From: Thermohalobaculum sediminis
GTDB taxonomy: Bacteria; Pseudomonadota; Alphaproteobacteria; Rhodobacterales; Rhodobacteraceae
Assembly (NCBI RefSeq): GCF_023487995.1
Contig: NZ_JAMFKN010000006.1
Span: 218,255-282,254 of the forward strand
Length of the DNA stretch: 64,000 nt
Reading direction: 5' to 3'
Shown here piece by piece: positions 38,701 to 47,143 of the stretch (position 1 is the stretch's first letter; every line of letters begins with the position of its first letter). Both the position numbers and the translations under genes were made by a program. The notes below the pieces were generated by a model. That model was not told the DNA's origin, searched no databases, and saw nothing but the letters and a program-made list of their open reading frames with translations.

Positions 38701-39591
38701 TCACCCGAAGGCGCTCTTCGCCCCCGCCGAGCCCTGCATCCGGAAGATCGACGAGGTGTCGGGCGCGGGCGGCAGGGGCATGCTCACCGGTACCTTCTCC
38801 AGCCGCGGCGTCAGGCAGGGGCTGCCGGTGATGGTGCGCTCCTGCAGATCGTCCCAGAAGCGCCGCTGCCCCAAGGCGTGAAAATATGAATTCGAGCCCA
38901 GGATCGGCCAGGCGTCGGCGCGGGCGATCTCGTAGAACAGGATCATCCGCGCACGGTCGCTGCGGTTCGGGGCCGAGCCGTGCAGGAGGCGCGCATGGTG
39001 CACCGTCATGCTGCCCGCCTTGCCGGTCAGCGTCACCGCCCGATTGCGCTCGAAAAGCGGGTCGCTCGGGTCGATCGCGCCGCAGAAGACGCCGTTGACG
39101 CGGTGGTCGAGGATCGGCCCGCGATGCGTGCCGGGGATCACCATAAGCGGCCCGTTTTCCTCGGTCACGTCCTCGAGCATCAGGCCGAAGGCCAGAAGGT
39201 CGTCATTGGTGTGCGGATAGAAGGCCCAGTCCTGATGCCACTCGACCGCCGCCCCCCCGCCCGGCGCCTTGGTGTTGAGCTTCGAGGTCAGGAGCGTGGT
39301 GTCGGGCCCCAGCAGGTCGGTCAGCACCTCGGTGATGCGCGAGTTGCGCAGCAGATCCCAGAAGAACGGGTCGCGCTTGTGCGGCAGCTTGATCCGCGTC
39401 AGCCGCGGCGTCGCGGGGCTGTGGCCCGCGTCGAGGTCATAGGCATCGTTGCTCTCGGTCACATGGCGCGAGCGCTCGATCAGCTCGCGCGTGATCGCCT
39501 GCGCGCACGCCAGCTGATCCGGCGTCACCGCGTTCTCGACCATCAGGTAGCCGTGCTCGGCGTAGAACGCCCTCTCGTCAGCGCTCAGCAT
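38701..39591 (-). CDS. Phytanoyl-CoA dioxygenase (PhyH)-family Fe(II)/2-oxoglutarate oxygenase (2)
   Basis: The 296-residue protein has the HxD motif in AVEWHQDWAFYPHT, the distal His in ARLLHGSAPNRSD and the 2-oxoglutarate-binding Arg in DRARMILFYEI. TEENGPLMVIPGTH is the PhyH signature. It differs clearly from the first PhyH protein, so it probably has its own substrate. Its start overlaps the 3' end of the next gene upstream (39578-40513) by 14 bases, so it is translated from the same mRNA. Confidence 0.85.
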   Translation of the reverse strand: MLSADERAFYAEHGYLMVENAVTPDQLACAQAITRELIERSRHVTESNDAYDLDAGHSPATPRLTRIKLPHKRDPFFWDLLRNSRITEVLTDLLGPDTTLLTSKLNTKAPGGGAAVEWHQDWAFYPHTNDDLLAFGLMLEDVTEENGPLMVIPGTHRGPILDHRVNGVFCGAIDPSDPLFERNRAVTLTGKAGSMTVHHARLLHGSAPNRSDRARMILFYEIARADAWPILGSNSYFHALGQRRFWDDLQERTITGSPCLTPRLEKVPVSMPLPPAPDTSSIFRMQGSAGAKSAFG

Positions 39592-40513
39592 CGCCCGACC
39601 CCCTGCGCACCGCCTCGGCCATGTCGATGCCGTTCAGGCGGCCGACATGGTCGGCCAGCATGGGCACGAAATCCTCGCCCCTGCCGATTGCCTCGACATG
39701 GGTGAAATAGTGCTTGATCGCGGCGCCCATGATGTTCACGACGCCCGCATCCGCGGCCATGCTCGCGACATAGCGCACGTCCTTCGAGGCATTGGCGATC
39801 GAGAAGCGATGCGCCTCGCGGTCGCGGTCGACGGTGTATTTCATGAAGGTCTCGAAGAAGCCGTTCGTCAGCCGCGAGCCGCCAATCACCTGCCGCACGG
39901 TCTGCGGCGCGAGGCCCACCTTGCTGCCCAGCACCACGGCTTCGGCATAGAGCGCGGCATAGCCCATGCCGATGAAGTTCATGATCAGCTTCATGCGGTG
40001 GGCCGAACCCACCGGGCCGATATGCGTGACGCTGCCGGCCCAGCAGTCGATCACCGGACGGATGCGGGCGAAGACGGCGTCGTCCGCGCCCACCATGGCG
40101 TCCAGCGTCCCGGCCTCGGCCTCCTTCGGCGTGCGGCCCAGGGGGGCGTCGGCCATGTGCATCCCCGCGGCCGCAAGGTCCGCCGCCAGCGCCACGGTCG
40201 AGACCGGGTCGGCGGTGGTCGCGTCGATCACGATCAGGCCCTTGCGGCCGGCGGCGATGATGCCGTCCTCGCCCCGGATCACCGCCTCGACCTGCGACGA
40301 GTTCGGCAGGCACAGGTGGATGATGTCGCAGGCCTCGGCCATAACGCGCGGGCTCGGCGCTTCGACCGCCCCGCGCGCCACCAGATCCTCGACCGGCGCG
40401 CGGCTGCGCCCGCCCTTCACATGCAGCGCATAGCCGTGCTTGAGGATGTTGGCGGCCATGCCATGCCCCATGGGGCCCACGCCGATGAAGCCGATGACAG
40501 GCTTGTCGCTCAT
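39578..40513 (-). CDS. NAD(P)-dependent 3-hydroxyacid dehydrogenase (3-hydroxyisobutyrate dehydrogenase family) (2)
   Basis: The 311-residue protein has IGFIGVGPMGHGMAAN, ADAPLGRTPKEAEAGTLD and MKLIMNFIGMGYAAL with the catalytic Lys. FSIANASKDVRYVASM is the cofactor segment. It is a paralogue of the gene at 33559. The ATG at 40513 begins the Rossmann fold after a GGGAGCG site; codons upstream lack family similarity. Confidence 0.85.
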   Translation of the reverse strand: MSDKPVIGFIGVGPMGHGMAANILKHGYALHVKGGRSRAPVEDLVARGAVEAPSPRVMAEACDIIHLCLPNSSQVEAVIRGEDGIIAAGRKGLIVIDATTADPVSTVALAADLAAAGMHMADAPLGRTPKEAEAGTLDAMVGADDAVFARIRPVIDCWAGSVTHIGPVGSAHRMKLIMNFIGMGYAALYAEAVVLGSKVGLAPQTVRQVIGGSRLTNGFFETFMKYTVDRDREAHRFSIANASKDVRYVASMAADAGVVNIMGAAIKHYFTHVEAIGRGEDFVPMLADHVGRLNGIDMAEAVRRGSGDAER

Positions 40514-40532
40514 CTTTTCGCTCCCGTTGCGG

Positions 40533-41294
40533 TCACAGGCAGGCGGTGATGCCGCCATCGACGAACAGCGTATGTCCGTTCACGAAATCGGACGCCGGCG
40601 CGGCGAGAAAGACGCAGGCGCCGATCAGGTCATCGACCTTGCCCCAGCGCCCCGCAGGCGTGCGCTTGCGCAGCCAGCCCGAGAACTCGGCATCCGCAAC
40701 GAGGGGCGCGGTCAGCTCGGTCTCGAAATAGCCGGGCGCCAGCGCGTTGCAGTTGAGCCCCTTCGGCGCCCAGTCGGTCGCCATGCCCTTGGTGAAGTTC
40801 GCGACCGCGCCCTTCGAGGCGCAATAGGGCGCGATCCCTGGGCGCGACAGCGCGGTCTGCACGCTGGCGATGTTGATCATCTTGCCGCGCCCGCGAGCGA
40901 TCATGTGCCGCGCCACCGCCTGGCTCACATTGAAGATCGAGCCGACATTCGTCGCCATGATCTGCTCGAACTTCTCCGGCGGGAAGTCCTCGAGCGGCGC
41001 GCGGTGGGTCATGCCGGCGTTGTTCACCAGGATGTCGATCGGGCCATGCGCCGCCTCGAAACCGTCGATGGCCGCGCGCACCGCGGCGTTGTCGGTCACG
41101 TCGAAGGGCAGTTCCAGCACCTCGTGACCCTGCGTGCGAAGGCGCGCTGCCGCCTCGGCCAGCCGCGCCGCGTTGCGCGCGTTCAGCACGATGCGCGCGC
41201 CATGCTCGGCAAGGCCCCGCGCCAGCGTGAAGCCGATGCCGGTGGACGAGCCGGTGACAAGCGCGGTCTTCCCGCCAAGGTCGAAGAGCTGCAT
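40533..41294 (-). CDS. SDR-family dehydrogenase, gluconate 5-dehydrogenase-like
   Basis: The 253-residue SDR has FDLGGKTALVTGSSTGIGFTLA, NNAGMTHRAPLEDFP, SVQTALSRPGIAPYCASKGA (Ser-Tyr-Lys) and LAPGYFETELT, close to gluconate 5-dehydrogenase (IdnO) proteins. It is the first gene of the minus-strand operon and faces the IdnD-like gene across a TGGTATACCA operator. A GGGGAGG ribosome binding site precedes the ATG at 41294. Confidence 0.85.
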   Translation of the reverse strand: MQLFDLGGKTALVTGSSTGIGFTLARGLAEHGARIVLNARNAARLAEAAARLRTQGHEVLELPFDVTDNAAVRAAIDGFEAAHGPIDILVNNAGMTHRAPLEDFPPEKFEQIMATNVGSIFNVSQAVARHMIARGRGKMINIASVQTALSRPGIAPYCASKGAVANFTKGMATDWAPKGLNCNALAPGYFETELTAPLVADAEFSGWLRKRTPAGRWGKVDDLIGACVFLAAPASDFVNGHTLFVDGGITACL

Positions 41295-41379
41295 GAACCT
41301 CCCCTGCGCCGTGCTCCCGGCATCGCGTTCGCGGTGTCGCGTTGCCGCGCGGCGGCACGTGCGTCTTGATGCTGGCGTA

Positions 41380-41395
41380 AAATGGTATACCATTT
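41380..41395. promoter_or_regulatory. Operator palindrome O3 (AAATGGTATACCATTT)
   Basis: A perfect 16-base palindrome lies between the divergent SDR and zinc-alcohol dehydrogenase genes. It has the same 14-base core as O2, so both divergent operons probably belong to the regulon of the GntR protein encoded at 26522. Confidence 0.75.
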
Positions 41396-41476
41396 GCGCC
41401 GGCATGCAAGAGCGCTTTGGCGCCTTCGGGCGCCTGCGCGGCCGGGTCACTGACATGCCCGCTTGGGGAGGCAACG

Positions 41477-42514
41477 ATGAAGGCGCTCTACGTCCACGGT
41501 GCGAAGGACCTGCGGCTCGACGCCTGCGCGTCCGCCGAGCCGGGGGCTGGCCAGCTCCGCATCCGCATGGCGCGCGGCGGGATCTGCGGCTCGGACCTGC
41601 ATTACTATGCCCATGGCGGATTCGGCACGGTGCGCCTGCGCGAGCCGATGATCCTGGGCCACGAGGTCTCGGGCCATGTGATCGGCGTCGGGGCAGGGGT
41701 CACGGGCTTTTCCGAGGGCGATCTCGTCGCGGTCTCGCCGTCGCGGCCCTGCGGCGCCTGCCAGTATTGCCTGCGCGGCCTGCCCAACCATTGCGAGAAC
41801 ATGGCCTTCTACGGCTCGGCCATGCCCTTCCCCCATATCCAGGGCGCCTTCCGCGAGGAGCTGGTGGCCGAGGCCAGTCAATGCGTCAAGGCCGGGGGCC
41901 TCAGCGCCGCCGAGGCCGCGATGGCCGAGCCGCTCTCGGTAGCCCTCCACGCCATCCAGCGCGCGGGCCCGGTGCTTGGGCGCCGTGTCCTCGTCACCGG
42001 CTGTGGCCCGATCGGGGTGCTCGCGATCATGGCGGCGCGCCGGGCTGGCGCGGCCGAGATCGTGGCGACCGATATCGCCGACGGGGTGCTCGCCTATGCC
42101 CGGGCCGCGGGGGCAGACCGCGTTCTCAACACCGCCGCCGACCCCGAGGCCCTGAGGCCCGACTGCGCGGGCAAGGGGAGCTTCGATCTCATGATCGAGT
42201 GCTCCGGCGCGGCGCCCGCGCTTGTTGGCGGCATCGCGGCGCTGCGGCCGCGGGCCATCATCGTGCAGCTTGGCCTTTCGGGCGACATGGCGCTGCCGAT
42301 GATGCAGATCACGGCCAAGGAGCTCGATCTGCGCGGCTCGTTCCGCTTCCACGAGGAATTCCCCACCGCCGTAGCGATGATGCGCGCGGGGCTGATCGAT
42401 GTGCGCGCGCTCGTCACCCACAGCTTCCCGCTGGCCGAGCACGAGACGGCGTTCCGGACCGCGCTCGACCGCAGCCGGGCGATGAAGGTGCAACTCGACT
42501 TCGCCGCCGGCTGA
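41477..42514 (+). CDS. idnD: Zinc-dependent alcohol dehydrogenase, L-idonate 5-dehydrogenase-like
   Basis: The 345-residue medium-chain dehydrogenase has the catalytic-zinc motif GGICGSDLHYY and GHEVSGHVIGVG, a four-Cys structural zinc loop (PCGACQYCLRGLPNHC) and the Rossmann motif VTGCGPIGVLA. The HYYxHGGFGTVRLREPMILGHE pattern is that of L-idonate 5-dehydrogenase. GGGGAGGCAACG precedes the ATG. It starts the plus-strand operon idnD-araD-glcD-xylX-kdgK. A sorbitol/xylitol-type dehydrogenase is the alternative. Confidence 0.82.
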   Translation: MKALYVHGAKDLRLDACASAEPGAGQLRIRMARGGICGSDLHYYAHGGFGTVRLREPMILGHEVSGHVIGVGAGVTGFSEGDLVAVSPSRPCGACQYCLRGLPNHCENMAFYGSAMPFPHIQGAFREELVAEASQCVKAGGLSAAEAAMAEPLSVALHAIQRAGPVLGRRVLVTGCGPIGVLAIMAARRAGAAEIVATDIADGVLAYARAAGADRVLNTAADPEALRPDCAGKGSFDLMIECSGAAPALVGGIAALRPRAIIVQLGLSGDMALPMMQITAKELDLRGSFRFHEEFPTAVAMMRAGLIDVRALVTHSFPLAEHETAFRTALDRSRAMKVQLDFAAG

Positions 42515-42593
42515 ACGCGGCGCCCGCCCTGCCGTGGCCGCGACGCCGCGCGGCGCGGCCCGACTTCCGACCCCGCAAGGACGACCTGAAGAA

Positions 42594-43511
42594 ATGACCG
42601 AAAGACCCTACTCCGGTATCTGGCCGGTCGCGCCCACGCCGTTCCACGACGACGGCAGCCTCGATCTCGAGGGCATGAAGCGTGTGCTCGACTGCATGAT
42701 CGATCAGGGGGTGGACGGAATCTGCATCCTCGCCAATTTCTCCGAGCAGTTCCTGATCTCGGATGCCGAGCGCGAGACGCTGACCCGCCTCTCGCTCGAA
42801 CATGTCGCGGGCCGCGTGCCGGTGATCGTGACCATCAGCCATTTCGCCACGCCAATCGTGGTCGCCCGCGCGCGGCGGGCCAAGGCGATGGGCGCCGACA
42901 TCGTGATGATGATGCCGCCCTATCACGGCGCGCTCCTGAAGGGCACGGCCGGGCAGACCTATCAGCAATTCGCACGGGTGGGCGAGGCCGGCATCCCCAT
43001 CATGCTCCAGGACGCGCCGCTCTCGGGCGTCGACCTGCCCGTGGCCCTGCTGGTGCGCATGGCGCGCGAGATCGAGATGCTCAAGCTCTTCAAGATCGAG
43101 TGCCCGCAGGCCGCGGCCAAGCTCAGGGATCTGATCGCCGAGGGGGGCGATGCCATCGAGGGGCCATTCGATGGCGAGGAGGCGATCACGCTCCTTGCCG
43201 ATCTCGACGCCGGCGCCACCGGCACCATGACAAGCGCGATGATCCCGGACCTGATCGGTCCGGTCGTGCGCGACTTCCTCGCCGGGCGGCGGCAGGCGGC
43301 GGTCGAGGGCTATGCCCGCGTCCTGCCGGCAGTCAACCACGAGAACCGCCAGTGCGGGTTCCGCGCCGCCAAGGCCGCGATGGTGGCGGGCGGGGTGATC
43401 GGCTCGGACTTCTGCCGCCATCCGATCGCGCCGCTGCACCCCGACACGCGGTCGATGCTGCTCGAGCTCCTGCGCCCGCTCGACCCGCTCGTCCTGCGCT
43501 GGGGCAAGTGA
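42594..43511 (+). CDS. araD: L-2-keto-3-deoxyarabonate dehydratase (DapA family)
   Basis: AraD converts L-2-keto-3-deoxyarabonate to 2-oxoglutarate semialdehyde. The 305-residue DapA-family protein has the Schiff-base Lys167 in LFKIECP and carries CILANFSEQFLISD, MMPPYHGALLKG and the C-terminal LDPLVLRWG, which recall the characterised Azospirillum-type enzyme. It overlaps the next gene by one base. It fits downstream of the IlvD/Edd dehydratase at 36840. Confidence 0.85.
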   Translation: MTERPYSGIWPVAPTPFHDDGSLDLEGMKRVLDCMIDQGVDGICILANFSEQFLISDAERETLTRLSLEHVAGRVPVIVTISHFATPIVVARARRAKAMGADIVMMMPPYHGALLKGTAGQTYQQFARVGEAGIPIMLQDAPLSGVDLPVALLVRMAREIEMLKLFKIECPQAAAKLRDLIAEGGDAIEGPFDGEEAITLLADLDAGATGTMTSAMIPDLIGPVVRDFLAGRRQAAVEGYARVLPAVNHENRQCGFRAAKAAMVAGGVIGSDFCRHPIAPLHPDTRSMLLELLRPLDPLVLRWGK

Positions 43512-44890
43512 TGCCGGTCGAAGGCGCCATCGCGGACCTCTCGCCTGTCCTTGGCGACAAGCTCACCACTGCCGCCGCGGCACGCGAGCAGCACGCGCAC
43601 AACGAGGCGCATTTCCCGCGCGCCCTGCCCGATGCCGTGGCCTTCCCGGAATCGACCGCAGACGTGGCCGCAATCGTCCGGGCCTGCAACCTGCATCGCT
43701 GCCCGGTCGTAGCCTTCGGCGCGGGCACGTCGCTGGAAGGGCAGCACCTGGCCACCTCCGGCGGCATCTCGCTCGACATGAGCCGTATGGCGCGTGTGCT
43801 CGAGATCCGCGCGGAGGACATGGTCGCCGTCGCCCAGCCCGGCTGCACGCGCGAGGGGCTGAACGAGGCTCTGCGCGACAGCGGTCTCTTCTTCTCGGTC
43901 GATCCCGGTGCCAACGCCTCGCTGGGCGGCATGGCGGGAACGCGCGCCTCGGGCACCACGGCGGTGCGCTATGGCACGATGCGCGAGAACGTGCTCGCGC
44001 TCGAGGCGGTGATGGCCGACGGCACGGTGATCCGCACCGGTACCGCCGCGCGCAAGAGCGCGGCCGGCTACGACCTCACGCATCTGCTGATCGGCTCGGA
44101 GGGCACGCTTTGGATCATCACCGAGCTCACCTTGCGTCTGCACGGCCTGCCCGAGGCGGTCTCGGCCGCCACCTGCCGCTTCGAGACGGTCGAGGACGCG
44201 GTGAATGCCGTCATCCTCACCATCCAGTCCGGCATTCCCGTGGTGCGCATCGAGCTCGTCGACGAGATGATGGCCCGTGGCTTCAACCTGCACGCGGGCG
44301 CCGACCTGCCGGAAAAGCCGCATCTCTTCCTCGAATTCCACGGCTCGCCCGCGACCGTGGCCGAGCAGGCCGCGGCCTTCGGCGCGATCGCGGCCGAGTT
44401 CGGCGCCACCGGCTTCCGCTGGACCGACCGCGCCGATGAGTGCCGCGCGCTCTGGCGCATGCGCCACGACGCGCATTATGCGATCAGCCGGCTCAACCCC
44501 GTCAAACGGACGCTCGCGACCGATGTCTGCGTCCCGATCTCGCGGCTGGCCGAGGCCGTGACCACCGCGCAGGCCGAAAGCCGCAGGCTGGGCCTCATCA
44601 CCGCGATCCTCGGCCATGTCGGTGACGGCAACTTCCACTGCGGCCTGCGCTTCGACCCCGACGACGCGGCCGAGCGCGCCCGCGTCGAGGAGTTCGCGGC
44701 AACCCTCGCGAAGACTGCGCTCAGCCTCGGCGGCACGATCACCGGCGAGCACGGCATCGGTCTTGGCAAGATCGGCTACATGCAGGCCCAGCACGGGCAC
44801 GCGCTGGCGTGGATGCAGGCGATCAAGGCCGCTTTCGACCCCAACGGCATTCTCAATCCAGGCAAGATGCTGCCCACCCCCGGGCATTGA
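43511..44890 (+). CDS. FAD-linked oxidase, glycolate/D-lactate dehydrogenase (GlcD) type
   Basis: The 459-residue flavoprotein has the FAD_binding_4 (PCMH) domain (about residues 40-180, FGAGTSLEGQHLATSGGISLDM and DPGANASLGGMAGTRASGTTAVRYG) and the FAD-oxidase C-terminal domain (about 215-455, GHVGDGNFHCGL and TGEHGIGLGKIGYM). These enzymes oxidise a 2-hydroxy acid such as D-lactate or glycolate and reduce quinone or cytochrome. Glycolate is plausible because alternative pentonate routes release glycolaldehyde; this is inference. Confidence 0.85.
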   Translation: MPVEGAIADLSPVLGDKLTTAAAAREQHAHNEAHFPRALPDAVAFPESTADVAAIVRACNLHRCPVVAFGAGTSLEGQHLATSGGISLDMSRMARVLEIRAEDMVAVAQPGCTREGLNEALRDSGLFFSVDPGANASLGGMAGTRASGTTAVRYGTMRENVLALEAVMADGTVIRTGTAARKSAAGYDLTHLLIGSEGTLWIITELTLRLHGLPEAVSAATCRFETVEDAVNAVILTIQSGIPVVRIELVDEMMARGFNLHAGADLPEKPHLFLEFHGSPATVAEQAAAFGAIAAEFGATGFRWTDRADECRALWRMRHDAHYAISRLNPVKRTLATDVCVPISRLAEAVTTAQAESRRLGLITAILGHVGDGNFHCGLRFDPDDAAERARVEEFAATLAKTALSLGGTITGEHGIGLGKIGYMQAQHGHALAWMQAIKAAFDPNGILNPGKMLPTPGH

Positions 44891-44902
44891 CGGAGGACCG
44901 CG

Positions 44903-46057
44903 ATGCTTCCCCTCTCGAACCCCGAACCCGGCGCCGCCCTCGTCGGCCGCGTGTGGCGCACCGGCATCGGCCCGGCGCTGGTCGCCGTGCGCGGCGAGCG
45001 CCTCGTCGACATCACCTGCGCCGAGTCGCCGACCCTGCGCGACCTGCTTGAATGCGACGACGCGGCCGATCGCGCGCGCGTAGCACCCGGCGAGGATCTG
45101 GGCACGCTCGCCGATCTCGCCGCCGCCTCGACCGAAGCGGCCGCGGACGACGACGCGCCCCGCCTGCTCGCGCCCGCCGATTTGCAGGCGATCAAGGCAA
45201 GCGGCGTCACCTTCGCCGAAAGCATGGTCGAGCGCGTGATCGAAGAACAGGCGATGGGCGACCCGAGCCGTGCCGACGAGGTGCGCAGGCGCGTGCAGGG
45301 CGCGATCGGCGGCAGCCTCGCGGGGATCGAGCCGGGCTCGGACCGCGCCGCGCGCGTCAAGGCCGCGCTCCAGGCCGAGGGGCTCTGGTCGCAGTATCTC
45401 GAAGTCGGCATCGGCCCCGACGCCGAGGTCTTCACCAAGGCCCAGCCGATGAGCGCGGTGGGCTGGGGCGCGGCCGTAGGCCTGCACCCCGATTCCACCT
45501 GGAACAACCCCGAGCCCGAGATCGTGCTGGCGGTGAACAGCCGCGGCCGCATCCTTGGCGCGACCCTGGGGAACGACGTGAACCTGCGCGATATCGAGGG
45601 GCGCTCGGCGCTCCTGCTGCCCAAGGCCAAGGACAATAACGCCTCCTGCGCCATCGGCCCCTTCCTGCGCCTGTTCGACGACGGCTATTCCATGGCCGAT
45701 GTCGAGGCGGCCGAACTGACGTTGCGGGTCGAGGGGCTCGACGGCTTCGTGCTCGACGGCGATTCCTCGATGCGCCAGATCAGCCGGCGCCCGGCGGATA
45801 TCGTCGCCCAGACCATCGGGCGGCATCACCAGTATCCCGACGGGTTCCTGCTGTTCCTCGGCACGCTGTTTGCGCCCATCCAGGACCGCGACGCGCCGGG
45901 GCAGGGCTTCACCCACAAGCCGGGCGACGTGGTGACGATCGCGGAAGCCCGCCTTGGCGCCCTGGTCAACACCGTGCGCCTCTCGACCGAATGCCCCGAA
46001 TGGCGCTTCGGCACCGCGGCCTTGATGCGCAACCTCGCGGGCCGAGGGCTGCTGTGA
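44903..46057 (+). CDS. Fumarylacetoacetate hydrolase-family protein, XylX-like 2-keto-3-deoxypentonate dehydratase
   Basis: The 384-residue protein has an N-terminal extension and a C-terminal FAH domain with metal ligands in NNPEPEIVLAVNSRGRI (the ExE motif) and LRDIEGRSALLLPKAKD. The length and the VGRVWRTGIGPALVAVRGERLVDIT start match XylX-type proteins, which dehydrate 2-keto-3-deoxy-D-xylonate to 2-oxoglutarate semialdehyde. A 2,4-diketo-3-deoxy-acid hydrolase is the alternative, given the fuconate-type SDR at 34454. GGAGG precedes the start. Confidence 0.8.
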   Translation: MLPLSNPEPGAALVGRVWRTGIGPALVAVRGERLVDITCAESPTLRDLLECDDAADRARVAPGEDLGTLADLAAASTEAAADDDAPRLLAPADLQAIKASGVTFAESMVERVIEEQAMGDPSRADEVRRRVQGAIGGSLAGIEPGSDRAARVKAALQAEGLWSQYLEVGIGPDAEVFTKAQPMSAVGWGAAVGLHPDSTWNNPEPEIVLAVNSRGRILGATLGNDVNLRDIEGRSALLLPKAKDNNASCAIGPFLRLFDDGYSMADVEAAELTLRVEGLDGFVLDGDSSMRQISRRPADIVAQTIGRHHQYPDGFLLFLGTLFAPIQDRDAPGQGFTHKPGDVVTIAEARLGALVNTVRLSTECPEWRFGTAALMRNLAGRGLL

Positions 46058-46113
46058 GCGCGGGGGCAGGGGCGGGCGCAGGCGCGGGCGGCGCGGGCGG
46101 CGCGGGGGGCGGC

Positions 46114-47043
46114 ATGCCCGGACCCAGCTTCCTCGCCATCGGCGAGTGCATGGTCGAGATGGCGCCCGCGCCCGGCGGGCTTTTTCGCATGGGCTTCGCG
46201 GGCGACACCTTCAACACCGCCTGGTATGCCCGCCGCCTGCTGCCCGCCGAATGGACGGTGGGCTATGCCACGGCGGTGGGCGACGACGCGGTCTCGCGCG
46301 CGATGCTCGAATTCATGGGCGGCGAGGGGATCGACACCGGCACCGTGCGCCGCATCCCCGGGCGCACCGTGGGCCTCTACATGATCCGGCTCGAGCAGGG
46401 CGAGCGCAGCTTCTCCTACTGGCGCGGGCAGTCGGCGGCGCGCGCGCTGGCCGATGACGCCGACTGGCTCGACCGCATCCTCTCGGGCCGCGACCTGCTG
46501 TTTTTCTCGGGCATCACCATGGCGATCCTGGGCCCCGAGGGGCGCGCCACGCTGGTGGCGGCGCTCGGGCGCGCCCGGGCCTTGGGCGCGCAGGTTGCCT
46601 TAGACACCAATCTCAGGCCGCGGCTGTGGGAGAGCGAAGCCGCGATGCGCGCGGGCCTGACCCATGCGGCCGCGGTCGCCGACATCGTGCTGCCCTCGTT
46701 CGACGAGGAGACCGGCCTCTTCGGCGACGCGCGGCCCGAGGAGACGGTTGCCCGCTACCGCGACCTCGGCGCCACGCTCGTCGCGGTCAAGAACGGCCAG
46801 GCGCCGGCGCATCTCTGGTCGGCGCGCGAGGGCGCGCGCATCTTCACTCCGCCCCACGTGGCCGAAGTGGTCGACAGCACCGCGGCCGGCGACAGCTTCG
46901 ACGCGGGGCTGCTGGCGGCGCTGCTGACCGGCGCCACGCTCGACGAGGCCGCGACCCGCGCCATGACGCTCGCCGCGCGCGTGATCGGCAAGCGCGGCGC
47001 GCTCGCGCCCGATCTTTTCGAAGGGCAGGCGGCGCAATACTGA
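46114..47043 (+). CDS. kdgK: PfkB-family sugar kinase, 2-keto-3-deoxygluconate kinase type
   Basis: The 309-residue kinase has LAIGECMVEMAPAPGGLFRMGFAGDTFNTA at its start and the PfkB signature VVDSTAAGDSFDAGLLAALL with the catalytic Asp. It would phosphorylate 2-keto-3-deoxygluconate for Entner-Doudoroff aldolase cleavage; the product of the UxaA-type dehydratase is a plausible substrate. The ATG at 46114 is chosen because it opens the conserved N-terminus. A GTG at 46054 overlapping the FAH stop would add 20 mostly Gly/Ala residues. Confidence 0.82.
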   Translation: MPGPSFLAIGECMVEMAPAPGGLFRMGFAGDTFNTAWYARRLLPAEWTVGYATAVGDDAVSRAMLEFMGGEGIDTGTVRRIPGRTVGLYMIRLEQGERSFSYWRGQSAARALADDADWLDRILSGRDLLFFSGITMAILGPEGRATLVAALGRARALGAQVALDTNLRPRLWESEAAMRAGLTHAAAVADIVLPSFDEETGLFGDARPEETVARYRDLGATLVAVKNGQAPAHLWSAREGARIFTPPHVAEVVDSTAAGDSFDAGLLAALLTGATLDEAATRAMTLAARVIGKRGALAPDLFEGQAAQY

Positions 47044-47143
47044 CCGCGCGCGCCACCCTTCGCTGCCCCGGGCTCGACCCGGGGCCTCACCGGACGCGTC
47101 AGGCCCCGCGCCGCGCCGCGCCCGTCCCGCGCCGCCGCCCGCC

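Noticed and set aside
43310..45916. An 868-codon minus-strand open frame across araD, glcD and the FAH gene
   Set aside because: It is a shadow of three well-supported plus-strand genes.
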